The notes below the pieces were generated by a model that saw only the letters and a program-made list of their open reading frames with translations, had not been told where the DNA came from and did no database searches. From assembly GCA_030950395.1 (NCBI GenBank), contig JAUZRP010000050.1, positions 33,285 through 97,284 of the forward strand: a stretch of DNA of 64,000 bases, in the 5' to 3' direction. The DNA is from Desulfonauticus sp. Lineage in GTDB: Bacteria > Desulfobacterota > Desulfovibrionia > Desulfovibrionales > Desulfonatronovibrionaceae. The position numbers and the translations under genes are program-made. Positions within the stretch are counted from its first letter, which is position 1, and each line of letters starts with the position of its first letter. Positions 38,710 through 47,676 of the stretch are shown here, piece by piece.

Positions 38710-39372
38710 TTAAAAATTTTTGTCTTTTATTTGTCCATTCTCAAGATATAATATTTTAGCATTGTTAACTCTTTTTATAAGTTCTTCGTTGTGCGTAGCC
38801 AGGACAATGGTAGTGCCGTGGGCATTAAATTGTTTAAATAGTTTTAGCAAGTGTAAAGATAGTTTTTTGTCTAAATTACCTGTGGGTTCGTCTGCTAGCA
38901 GCAATTTGGGATTGATCACCATAGCTCTTGCAATAGCCACGCGTTGTTGTTCTCCGCCAGACAGTTCAGCGCAGGGCACAAACATTTTAGAATAAAGACC
39001 AAGACTTCTAAGTATAGCTCTTACTCTCTTTTGAATCTGCAATTTGGTTTTATTGCTTACTACTAGAGGCAAAGCTACATTATCAAACACAGTAATATTT
39101 TTTAGTATTTTAAAGTCTTGGAGAACAATACCCACTTTTCTCTTTAACAAATAATGCTTATACCTAGGCAACTTTCTGAGGTCATATCCTGCAACGATGA
39201 TTTCGCCCCCTTTTGGAAATAAGTCTGCATGCAAAAGCTTGAGCAAAGTTGTTTTCCCTGCTCCAGATGGTCCTGTTACAAATAAAAAACTCCCCTTTTC
39301 TAAATCAAAACTAATATTTTTTAAGGCCCAAATCCTGCCAAAAGTATAGGAAAGTTTATTCAATTTTAACAT
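38710..39372 (-). CDS. ftsE: Cell-division ABC transporter ATP-binding protein FtsE
   Basis: 220 aa ATPase. Walker A GPSGAGKTTLLKLLH, Q-loop VGIVLQDFKIL, signature LSGGEQQRVAIARA, Walker B LLLADEPTGNLD and H-loop VLATHNEE. The length and the short MacB/FtsE-like architecture fit FtsE. It lies 12 bases after the receiver-TPR gene and upstream of ftsX on the same strand. Confidence 0.92.
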   Translation of the reverse strand: MLKLNKLSYTFGRIWALKNISFDLEKGSFLFVTGPSGAGKTTLLKLLHADLFPKGGEIIVAGYDLRKLPRYKHYLLKRKVGIVLQDFKILKNITVFDNVALPLVVSNKTKLQIQKRVRAILRSLGLYSKMFVPCAELSGGEQQRVAIARAMVINPKLLLADEPTGNLDKKLSLHLLKLFKQFNAHGTTIVLATHNEELIKRVNNAKILYLENGQIKDKNF

Positions 39373-39384
39373 AAGGAGAAAAAT

Positions 39385-40539
39385 TTAAGAGGTTATTTTG
39401 GACCACAGTTCTTTGGCTGGTTCAAAATCAGGATTACATTCAAGGGCTTTTTTTAAATACTTTAAAGCGAAGTTGTTATTACCTTGTTTCATATAAGCTA
39501 TGGCTACATTATATATTATTTTCTCATTGTCAGGATCTTTTTTTAGAGCTTGCTTATATACTTTGATAGCATCTTCTATTTTACCTTCTTTACTAAAAGA
39601 TACTGCCAAATTATTTAGGGTATCTACAGTAAGCATGTCGTATAACATTGGTCCAAAATCTTTTATTACCTGCTCTCTTAATCCCAAATCTAAATAGGTA
39701 TTCCAAATATCTTGTTTCAAATCTATATTATTTGGATCTAGATTCAATGATATTGTAAAATAATCCTTTGCTTTAGCAAACTCGTTTTTTAAGAGATAAA
39801 CTTTACCTAACAAAAAATTATTTTTTATTGAGGATGGATTTATTTCTAGAATATTTTTTAAAGAAATTTCTGCTGCATTATAATCCTTTTCTATTAGGTA
39901 AATATCTGTTAACATGGTCCATGCTTTTAACATCAAAGAATTTTCTTTTAGAGCTTCTTTTAAATATTCCTTAGCCTTATCTAATTGATTTAACTGTTTA
40001 TAAATTTTGGCAATTTCAAAGGCAAGTCTTGGTTTAAATTTAGGATGTTCCAGCATAACTTTTTCTAGCATTTTAACGGCATCTTCCAATCTATTGTCTT
40101 TAATCAATTCTGCAACCCTATTTTCATATTCTTTTAAAACGCAAGATGTATTGCTTCCTTTCTTTAGCTGCTCTATTTTTTTGATCAAAGATTCTATAGT
40201 CACAGGTTTTATAAGATAACCATCAATTCCTTCCTCTACTGCTAAAGCTATGTCTTCTGCTTCGCCTTTAGAGGTCGTAAAAATAAATAATATGTCTTTT
40301 AAATCCTCTTGTTTTCTTAGCCAGCGCAACAAGTCCAATCCCGTTAACTTAGGCATTTTCCAATCAGAGATAACCAATTGAACATCTATTTTATACTTTT
40401 TTAACATCTCTATAGCTTCTTCTCCATTCGCAGCTTCTAAAATGTTTTTAAATCCTATTACTTTTAAGATGTTAATAATAGTCTCTCTTGCAGGCTGAAT
40501 ATCATCTACTACTAAAATATATTTGTCTTTACTTAGCAT
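39385..40539 (-). CDS. Response regulator with receiver and TPR domains
   Basis: 384 aa. The receiver (residues about 1-125) has the acidic pair DD near residue 12, the phosphorylation site in LVISDWKMPKLTG (about Asp60) and the Lys-Pro of LIKPVT. The rest is six to seven TPR units (for example AFEIAKIYKQLNQLDKAKEY, NLAVSFSKEGKIEDAIKVYK, NVAIAYMKQGNNNFALKYLK). There is no DNA-binding domain, so output is probably protein-protein contact. It overlaps the upstream kinase by 11 bases; ftsE and ftsX follow. Confidence 0.9.
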   Translation of the reverse strand: MLSKDKYILVVDDIQPARETIINILKVIGFKNILEAANGEEAIEMLKKYKIDVQLVISDWKMPKLTGLDLLRWLRKQEDLKDILFIFTTSKGEAEDIALAVEEGIDGYLIKPVTIESLIKKIEQLKKGSNTSCVLKEYENRVAELIKDNRLEDAVKMLEKVMLEHPKFKPRLAFEIAKIYKQLNQLDKAKEYLKEALKENSLMLKAWTMLTDIYLIEKDYNAAEISLKNILEINPSSIKNNFLLGKVYLLKNEFAKAKDYFTISLNLDPNNIDLKQDIWNTYLDLGLREQVIKDFGPMLYDMLTVDTLNNLAVSFSKEGKIEDAIKVYKQALKKDPDNEKIIYNVAIAYMKQGNNNFALKYLKKALECNPDFEPAKELWSKITS

Positions 40540-41827
40540 CTTTTTCTCCTGTTACATAACAGGTAAAACAAAAACGACTTCCATGGGGTTGCACATCTTC
40601 AACCCAAATCTCTCCATCCCATAACTTTACGATCTGTTTACAAATAAATAATCCTATGCCAGTGCCTTCAATTCTGACATCTCGTTTGAGACGGTTAAAA
40701 CGTTCAAAAATGGCCTTTTTTAGATTATCTGGCACACCTGGACCTGTATCTTCTACCCAACAAACTAGAAAATGATCAAATTGATCAAGAGTTCTCTTAG
40801 CTTCTCGTTTCTCCCAACCTATTTTGATTTTGCCATCTTTATAAGAATACTTTATTGCATTAGATAAAAGGTTTTGAATAAGATGATAAAGCAAATTTTC
40901 ATCAGCATAAACAGGTTCTATATCTTCTTTTTTTATTTCTAATTTTAAATTTTTCTCTTCTAACAAAGGAGATACGTCTTCCACTACTTGCTCTATTACT
41001 TTTTGTAAATCAACTGGACCTAAATTCAATTTGTGATTTTTCCAATCATCTATTCTTGCAATCTGTAAAAATTCATTAATCATCTCTAAAAGCTTTTGAG
41101 CCCCATTTAACGCTGTTTTTACAATCTGTTGTTGTTCTTCTGACAATCCACCTAAATAATTCAGTAAATCCAAATTAGAAATCACTGCAGATAAAGGGCT
41201 CTTAAAATCATGGACAACCATTTGTACCAGTTCATTCCGTTCAGTAAAAGCAAGCAACAATTCTTTTTGCTTCACCCTGAGTTCTTTAAAAAGCCTTTCT
41301 AACCTTTGCTTACGCTGGGTTAGCTGCTCTACTAAATAAGAGTTTTCCACCAACGGAGATAATAAGCCAGCATAATTTAATAACAGTCTAAACTCTTTTT
41401 CTGTAAAAGAATGTAAGTCATAAGGGTCACTAACATTTATAACACCAATAACTTCTTTATTACGCTTTAAGGGCACACAAATTAGGGAATTGGTTTGATA
41501 GCTTTTTTTTCTTGCTACGTCTTTAAATTTTTGGGATTTATTTATATCCTTAAAATAAATAGGCTCTCCTGTGGTAAATACATGTCCAGATATGGTTTCT
41601 GGCTTTATGTCGACTTCCAGTCCTACAATTTTTTTGTTGGTAGAAGCCATGACTTTAGCTCTGGTGCCAGCAGGATTGACTAGAAGCATAATAGAGCCCT
41701 GTTGGGCTTGAATTGTTTCCAAAATTAAATGCAAGCTCGTGTCCAACTTAGCAGCTAAAGGAGTATTGGGGTCAGTTAAAATTTGAATTATTTCTTTTAA
41801 AAAGGATAACTCTTCTTGGCAATTCAT
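40529..41827 (-). CDS. GAF-domain sensor histidine kinase
   Basis: 432 aa soluble kinase. A GAF domain (residues about 20-165; GSIMLLVNPAGTRAKV... LICVPLKRNKEVIGVINVSD) is followed by a short coiled coil, HisKA with the phospho-acceptor in VQMVVHDFKSPLSAV (His about 213) and HATPase_c with NLLSNAIKYSYKDG (N box), EDTGPGVPD (G1) and GTGIGLFICKQIV (G2). No membrane segment. It overlaps the receiver-TPR gene, its obvious partner. Confidence 0.92.
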   Translation of the reverse strand: MNCQEELSFLKEIIQILTDPNTPLAAKLDTSLHLILETIQAQQGSIMLLVNPAGTRAKVMASTNKKIVGLEVDIKPETISGHVFTTGEPIYFKDINKSQKFKDVARKKSYQTNSLICVPLKRNKEVIGVINVSDPYDLHSFTEKEFRLLLNYAGLLSPLVENSYLVEQLTQRKQRLERLFKELRVKQKELLLAFTERNELVQMVVHDFKSPLSAVISNLDLLNYLGGLSEEQQQIVKTALNGAQKLLEMINEFLQIARIDDWKNHKLNLGPVDLQKVIEQVVEDVSPLLEEKNLKLEIKKEDIEPVYADENLLYHLIQNLLSNAIKYSYKDGKIKIGWEKREAKRTLDQFDHFLVCWVEDTGPGVPDNLKKAIFERFNRLKRDVRIEGTGIGLFICKQIVKLWDGEIWVEDVQPHGSRFCFTCYVTGEKDAK

Positions 41828-41920
41828 AAAAATTTTTCTCTAAATAAACTAGTTTGGTTAGAAAAATTGGCAGTTAAATTCTCCAAAACAACGGAACATA
41901 ACCAAGCATCCGTCATTTAC

Positions 41921-42002
41921 AAAGATCTAACTGCAAAAACTAATTTAATTAGTTAAACAAAAATTTAATAATAAAATTTTTTCAATAATTTAAACCAGTT
42001 AC
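41921..42002 (-). repeat. AT-rich dispersed repeat, copy D
   Basis: On the minus strand: TGTAACTGGTTTAAATTATT, GAAAAAATTTTATTATTAAA, then TTTTTGCAGTTA and GATCTTT. Upstream on that strand GCAAAAGCCC and GCGTTTTTGATTAA match the flank of copy C (GCAAAAGAC, ACGTTTTTGGTTAA). The most diverged of the four copies. Confidence 0.68.
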
Positions 42003-42346
42003 AACTTAAAAATTTAATCAAAAACGCCAATTTTGGGCTTTTGCACTTATATCTAAAAAAAATAATCGTCTCCAAATTTCATCCCAACATATTTAAATTA
42101 CTAGCTCAAATTTAACTACTAAATTGTAAGGCATATAAACGAGAAGTGCCACGTCGCTTTAAAAAAGATTAAATTAAAAAAAATTATATTTTTTATAGTG
42201 AACTTTCAGAAAAAAGCCAAGCAAAAAATATCTACTTATAAATCTCAATTCAGCAGTAGTTCTTAGTTGCCTTAAACTTTAAAAGAATAAAGGTAATACT
42301 CTACTTTACAGTTGATTTTATTGGTACCTAAGCAAGAAAATAAAGT

Positions 42347-42381
42347 AGCTTCCAGAGGGGAGGGGGATCCCTCTGGAAGCT
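42347..42381 (-). terminator. Terminator of the formate dehydrogenase operon
   Basis: Perfect 13-bp stem AGCTTCCAGAGGG / CCCTCTGGAAGCT with a 9-base loop. On the minus strand it is followed by a T-rich stretch (ACTTTATTTTC), as expected for fdhAB transcription. It lies 12 bases after the fdhB stop codon. Confidence 0.9.
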
Positions 42382-42393
42382 GGAGGAAGAGGG

Positions 42394-43125
42394 TTATAAC
42401 TTAAGATTAGCTAAAGGAGAGAAGACATTAGCTAGCAATTCTTTTCTGGTTAAAAGATTTTTCTGTTCTAAGCTAGCTACTGCAAATTGGTAATACTTTT
42501 CAGGCTCTTCTTGAAAGAGATAAATTACTCGCACATCATCCACATCTCCAAGAATAGCTTTAGGATATGTTTTTTTCACTTCTGCCAGTCTCTTTTTGGC
42601 TAATTTAATCATCTCGTCCCTGTCCCCAAAGTTCATTGCACCTGTAGGACAAGTCTGGACACAGGCTGGCAAAAGTCCATTTTGCACCCTATCAATACAC
42701 ATATCGCATTTGGAAATCATACCCGTTTTTGGATCCTGACGAGGAATATTGTAAGGGCAAGCGTCCTTAATTTCGTCAAAAGGAAGCTTTTTAGTTCGTT
42801 CAGTAAAGATTACTGAACCCGTAGCTTCATCGTGAAGAATTGCTTTCTCATCATAATCATCTGCAGCCATTTTGCAAGGTGGCTCAACGCAATGACGGCA
42901 TTGTTCGGGGAAAAATAGCCAGTCTTTAATATGGCCATTTTTATCCACCACTTCTTCCATACGTACCAGTTTGTAAGTAATGTAAGACAGATCCTTTGGG
43001 TTTTGGTGGGACCCCCAGTTATAAGTTTTTTCTGCAGGCAGTTTATGCCATTGCTTACAGGCAATCTGACACCCCCTACAGGCAGTGCATCTAGTTAAAT
43101 CTATAAAAAAGGTTTTGCCTTCCAT
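42394..43125 (-). CDS. fdhB: Formate dehydrogenase iron-sulfur subunit FdhB
   Basis: 243 aa electron-transfer subunit with ferredoxin-type cysteine clusters for four [4Fe-4S] centres: CTACRGCQIAC, CRHCVEPPC (with AC of DACPYN), CDMCIDRVQNGLLPAC and CVQTCPTGAM. It has no signal peptide of its own, as expected for a subunit exported as a complex with the Tat-carrying catalytic subunit. It starts 11 bases after fdhA. No membrane gamma subunit follows, so periplasmic cytochromes c are the likely acceptors. Confidence 0.95.
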   Translation of the reverse strand: MEGKTFFIDLTRCTACRGCQIACKQWHKLPAEKTYNWGSHQNPKDLSYITYKLVRMEEVVDKNGHIKDWLFFPEQCRHCVEPPCKMAADDYDEKAILHDEATGSVIFTERTKKLPFDEIKDACPYNIPRQDPKTGMISKCDMCIDRVQNGLLPACVQTCPTGAMNFGDRDEMIKLAKKRLAEVKKTYPKAILGDVDDVRVIYLFQEEPEKYYQFAVASLEQKNLLTRKELLANVFSPLANLKL

Positions 43126-43136
43126 AAAATGCCTCC

Positions 43137-46100
43137 TTAAATTTTACGCACATTAACCATAAAGGCTTTGGTTTCAGGAATAGATGTATTTGGATCCCCT
43201 ACAGATGGAGTAAGAATGTTCGCTGCATCTCCTCCATTTTTCGGATAGACCCAGCCGTAATGCCAAGGAATACCTACTTCGTGCACAGTTTTACCCATAA
43301 CCTTAAAAGGTCGCAAACGAGAAGTAACTATAGCTACGGCCTTTAACTGTCCTCTTTCGTTTTCAACAATTACCAATTCTCCATTTTTAATACCTTTTTT
43401 CTTGGCCAAAATAGGATCCATTTCTACAAACAATTGGGGTTCTGCCTCCAGGAGCCAGGGTTGCCATCTAGTCATAACACCTGTTTGCCAATGCTCTGTT
43501 ACTCTGTAAGTACTACAAACAATTGGATATTTGGCACTACAAGAAACCAATCCTTCCATATCATCTTTAAATATAATAGAAAGAGGATTATGGAGTTGTT
43601 TGGAAAATGGATGATGTTTTATAGGACATTCTAAAGGCTCATAGTATTCTGGGAATGGGCCATCAGCTCTACCTGGACCATAAATCTGACCATAACCGTA
43701 TTTACGCATAATAAATGCATATTTGGCACCCGGCTTCCACCCACCGTCAGGCACATCCCCTATCCATTTAGAACCATCCCACTGAATAACCGGTTTTTGA
43801 GGAGCATAAGGCCTTCCCTTAAGATCTACAGAAGCTCTATTGTAAAGTATTCTTCTATTTACAGGCCAGCACCAGGACCAATTGGGGAATAAACCAATCT
43901 TAGCCTGTTCTTTGGTCTGAGCTTTGCTTCTACGAGCAGCCATATTGCCCTTTTCTGTATAAGAACCACAATACAACCAATTGCCAGAACAAGTAGATCC
44001 GTCTGCCTGTAAATAAGCAAAGCTTGGAACTAACGTGCCAGCTTTATAAGTTTTACCTTTTATAGTCACGTCTTTTAAGAAATAACCATTGATAAGTTTG
44101 GCTATTTTATGAGGATCGTATTGCTTTTTCTCGTTTATCCACTGTTCAAAGCTCAAGTTTAAAATAGGTGCAGGATAAGCTCCTCCCTCAGTTTTATACA
44201 GATGTCTTATCTTTTCGAACAATTCGCAAATAATGTCTCCATCAGGTTTACAATCTACCATTGGCTTTCTAGCTGCATAGCGCCACTGCATCCAGCGACC
44301 AGAATTAGTAACAGAGCCTTCCTTTTCTACAGACACAGCACAGGGCAAGAAAAATACCTCTGTTTTTATTTTTTCCGGATCCATGCCAGGACCTTTCCAG
44401 AAGGACGCTGTTTCGTTGTCAAAAATATTAACCACAACCATCCAATCTAACTGACTCAAAGCCTTACGCGCTTTATTGGAATTAGCTAATCCTGCTGCAG
44501 GATTTTGACCCCAAGAAAAAAAGCCCTTGTATTTACCTTTTAGCATTTCATCAAAAATAACCAAAAAGGAGGCATTTTGACCATCATCCAACTTGGGTAA
44601 CCAGTGATAAGCTTCTTCCAGATCAGCATCCATATACATAGCCTTTATAAAACTGGCTGAATACTTAGGATAGTTGTGCCACCAATTCGCACTCTTGGGA
44701 TCATGACAAATAGGTGTATATTTTTTATTGTAGTCAGCTAAAGTGGGTTGAGATGCTTTCGGAGTTTTTAAGTAACCAGGCAAGATATGATACAACAAAC
44801 AATGGTCTGTGGATCCTTGTACGTTGGATTCTCCTCTTAAAGCATTAACACCACCACCAGCAACACCTATATTCCCCAACAACAATTGGACAATGGCCAT
44901 AGCGCGAATGTTTTGCACTCCTACAGTATGTTGGGTCCAACCCATAGCATACATAATGGTGGCGGACTTGTCTGGTTTCCCTGTGGAAGCATAAATTTTA
45001 TAAACTTTTAATATATCTTCCTTAGGCATCCCTGTAACTTCTGCTACTCTATCAATAGTGTAACGTCTGTAATGTTTTTTGAGCAATTGAAATACACAAC
45101 GACTATGTCTAAGGGTAGGATCTTTTTTAGGATTGCCGTTTTTATCTAATTCAAATTTCCAATAAGATTTGTCATATTTTCTAGTCTTCGGATCAAAACC
45201 AGAAAAAACACCATCTTTAAATTTAAACTTTCTATTTACGATAAAAGAAGCATTGGTATAATTTACTACGTACTCTTTGAAGTATAATTTATTGTCCAGG
45301 ATATATTTGATTAGACCACCAAGAAAGGCAATATCTGTACCAGAACGAATAGGAGCATAAATATCTGCTTTTGCGGAAGTTCTAGTAAATCTAGGGTCAA
45401 TGTGAATTAAGGTGGCTCCCTTTTCCTTTGCCCTCATCACCCACTTAAAAGAAATAGGGTGATTTTCAGCAGCATTGGAACCCATAATCAAAATGCAGTC
45501 ACTATTTTTAAGATCAATCCAATGATTGGTCATAGCGCCACGTCCAAACGACTCTGCCAGAGCCGCTACAGTAGCGCTGTGTCAGATACGCGCCTGGTGC
45601 TCAATAGCTACCAGGCCAAGGCTTCTTAACATGGCTTGATAAATCCAACATTCTTCATTATCCATAGCAGCAGAGCCTACAGAGGCAAGCCCTTCACAAC
45701 GATTAACTTCCTGCCCTTTACTATTGTAACGAATAAAAGTCTCATCTCTGACCTCTTTTATTTTTCTGGCAATCCTATCCAACATCCAATCCCAGGACTT
45801 CTCTTCCCAATGCTTACTGCCAGGCGCTCTGTACAAAGGTTTTAAAATACGATTCTTATTTTCAGCTAACTGATAAATAGCTGCGCCCTTGGCGCACAAC
45901 GCACCTTCATTGATAGGATGATCAGGATCTCCTTCTACATTAATAATACGTCCAGAACCATCTTTAGCAGTATGAACAATAAGCCCACACCCTACAGCAC
46001 AATAACAACAAACACTCGTACTCTCCTTGGCCCAATCTATCTGCAGCTGATTGGCTTTGGCTATGGTAGGACTCAAATCAAAACTTAGCCCACCAAAAGC

Positions 46101-46157
46101 CGCAACTGCACTAGCAGCCGTGGAGAGTTTTAAAAATTCTCTCCTTCCAAGTTTCAT
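43137..46157 (-). CDS. fdhA: Selenocysteine- and tungsten/molybdenum-dependent formate dehydrogenase catalytic subunit FdhA
   Basis: 1006 aa including selenocysteine, oxidising formate (or reducing CO2) in the periplasm. The Tat signal GRREFLKLS opens the protein; the [4Fe-4S] site is CCYCAVGCGL... GALCAKG. An in-frame TGA at 45582-45584 is read as selenocysteine 192, in HQARI-U-HSATVAALAESFGRGAM, the conserved active site with His193. Both sides of the TGA are in one frame and the bases after it can fold into short GC-rich stems, consistent with a bacterial SECIS. The length and Sec position match Desulfovibrio vulgaris FdhAB. Automated calling would split it into two proteins. Confidence 0.95.
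45540..45584 (-). promoter_or_regulatory. Selenocysteine UGA codon and probable SECIS
   Basis: TGA at 45582-45584 is followed on the minus strand by CACAGCGCTACTGTAGCGGC and TCTGGCAGAGTCG. The segment has self-complementary parts (CGCTAC/GTAGCG and CTCTG/CAGAG) and is much more GC-rich than its surroundings. The element's exact fold was not computed. Confidence 0.7.
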
Positions 46158-46488
46158 AGCTTCCCCCTTTGTTTATTTGTTTAAAGGTTTTATAAATTTA
46201 CATACCCACTATTTTTGATTATAATCTGGTAGAAACTAGAAAAAATAGTCAAAAAAAATAAAAATTTTTTTTATTAAAAAAAATATATTTTATAACTAAT
46301 TGAAATTATTAATCTTATATTAAGCAAATCTTGTTGGAATTAAAAACAACTAACCAACAAAATTGTTTTTTTTATCTATTTGATATTATTAAAAAAACAA
46401 ATAAAAGTAAAAAATAATTTTGAACTTAATGTTTTGGGAGCTTGTAATTTCTACTTATATCTAAACAGACATAAAAAGAGGAGGGGTA
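46158..46488. other. 331-base divergent promoter region between fdhA and the sensory operon
   Basis: Very AT-rich. On the plus strand a promoter-like pair lies at 46420-46448. On the minus strand a TATAAT box (about 46218-46223, read from the complement) stands upstream of fdhA with a GGGGGA ribosome site before the ATG. No clear sigma-54 site was seen. Confidence 0.5.
46420..46448 (+). promoter_or_regulatory. Sigma-70-type promoter of the lipoprotein-kinase-regulator operon
   Basis: TTGAAC at 46420-46425, a 17-base spacer and TGTAAT at 46443-46448; both hexamers match five of six consensus positions. It lies about 40 bases before the AGGAGGGG ribosome site and ATG at 46489. Confidence 0.65.
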
Positions 46489-47676
46489 ATGAAAAGGTGG
46501 TGTTTAGGGGTATTAATAATTGTATTTTTATCTGGGTGTAACTCATCTCCTTCACCGACTATATATAAACCTTGTGGGGTTTATCCTGATAAAATAATCA
46601 TAGGCTCATCTTTGGCCTTGAGTGGACATGCAGGATATTTGGGAACTCAATTTTTAAAAGGAGCCCTAGCCTATTTAAAAGCAGTAAATAACAAAGGGGG
46701 GATTTGGGGAAGAAAAATTATTTTAAAATATTATGACGACGCCTATGATCCTCCTCGTTGTCTATATAATACTCAAAAATTAATTATTGAAGATAAAGTC
46801 TTTGCGTTATTTTGTTATGTGGGGACTCCAACCACTTTAAAAGTAATCCCTTTTGTCAATGGGGCCAAAATACCTTTAATAGGCATGTTCACTGGCGCTC
46901 ATGCCTTGCGCAAACCTTTTAATCCTTATCTCATCAATGTTAGACCTTCTTATTATGAAGAAACTTCTCAAGCAATAGATCATCTAGTAAAAGACTTAAA
47001 TCTGCGCAAGATAGCTATTTTTTATCAATATGACGCCTATGGCTTTGATGGGCTCACTGGTACAGAACTGGCTCTACACCAATACAACCTTAAGCCTATA
47101 ACTAGGGCTAGTTATATCAGGGGGACCTTACATGTTGAAAAGGCCTTTGCAAAAATCTATGCCTCCCATCCAGATACAGTAGTTATGGTAGGAACGTACG
47201 AACCCTGCGCCAAATTCATTCAACTCGCCAGCGCAAAACATTTTAGACCTGTTTTTTATTTAACTTCCTTTGTAGGTGCTAAAGAATTGGCTAGAAGGAT
47301 TAAAAAGATAGACCAAAACGTCATTGTCTCGCAAGTAATGCCTAACCCTACAATCATACCTCTTAGTGACAAAAATGGTTATACCTATTTATTAAAAAAA
47401 TATTTTCCAGAGGAACAACCAAGCTTTGTAGGCTTAGAAGGATTTGTTAATGCAAAAGTATTGGTAAAAGGATTACAGAACGCAGGTCAATTTCCCACCA
47501 GGCAAAAATTAATTGCAGGTATAGAAAATTTGCATAATTTTAATTTGGGCTATGGTATTGTGATAAATTTTTCTAAACATAACCACCAGGGATTAAACAA
47601 AGTTTATTTTACTATCATAAAAAATGGCAAAATAAAAATGCTTTATAACTGGAAAAAGGAAATAAAAATAAGATGA
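46489..47676 (+). CDS. Periplasmic-binding lipoprotein (LivK/Peripla_BP_6 type)
   Basis: 395 aa with a lipoprotein signal (LIIVFLSGC, Cys17). The mature part has the two-lobed binding-protein pattern: IIIGSSLALSGHAGYLGTQF, AYLKAVNNKGGIWGRKI, KLIIEDKVFALFCYVGTPTT and KIAIFYQYDAYGFDG. Such proteins bind amino acids, amides or other small polar ligands. No permease or ATPase is nearby; instead its stop overlaps the sensor kinase start (ATGA), so it probably acts as the receptor of that kinase. It has a strong AGGAGG site. Confidence 0.88.
   Translation: MKRWCLGVLIIVFLSGCNSSPSPTIYKPCGVYPDKIIIGSSLALSGHAGYLGTQFLKGALAYLKAVNNKGGIWGRKIILKYYDDAYDPPRCLYNTQKLIIEDKVFALFCYVGTPTTLKVIPFVNGAKIPLIGMFTGAHALRKPFNPYLINVRPSYYEETSQAIDHLVKDLNLRKIAIFYQYDAYGFDGLTGTELALHQYNLKPITRASYIRGTLHVEKAFAKIYASHPDTVVMVGTYEPCAKFIQLASAKHFRPVFYLTSFVGAKELARRIKKIDQNVIVSQVMPNPTIIPLSDKNGYTYLLKKYFPEEQPSFVGLEGFVNAKVLVKGLQNAGQFPTRQKLIAGIENLHNFNLGYGIVINFSKHNHQGLNKVYFTIIKNGKIKMLYNWKKEIKIR

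Larger units (their letters stand above)
41828..42393. other. 566-base intergenic region upstream of kinase and downstream of fdhB
   Basis: Holds copy D of the AT-rich dispersed repeat (41921-42002, flank to about 42050), about 290 bases of AT-rich sequence without recognisable signals, and the fdhAB terminator hairpin (42347-42381). No frame of interest was seen. Confidence 0.6.

Noticed and set aside
43137..45533. Separate formate dehydrogenase large-fragment gene starting at MTNHW
   Set aside because: The upstream frame continues in phase through a TGA with the conserved selenocysteine context; it is one gene.
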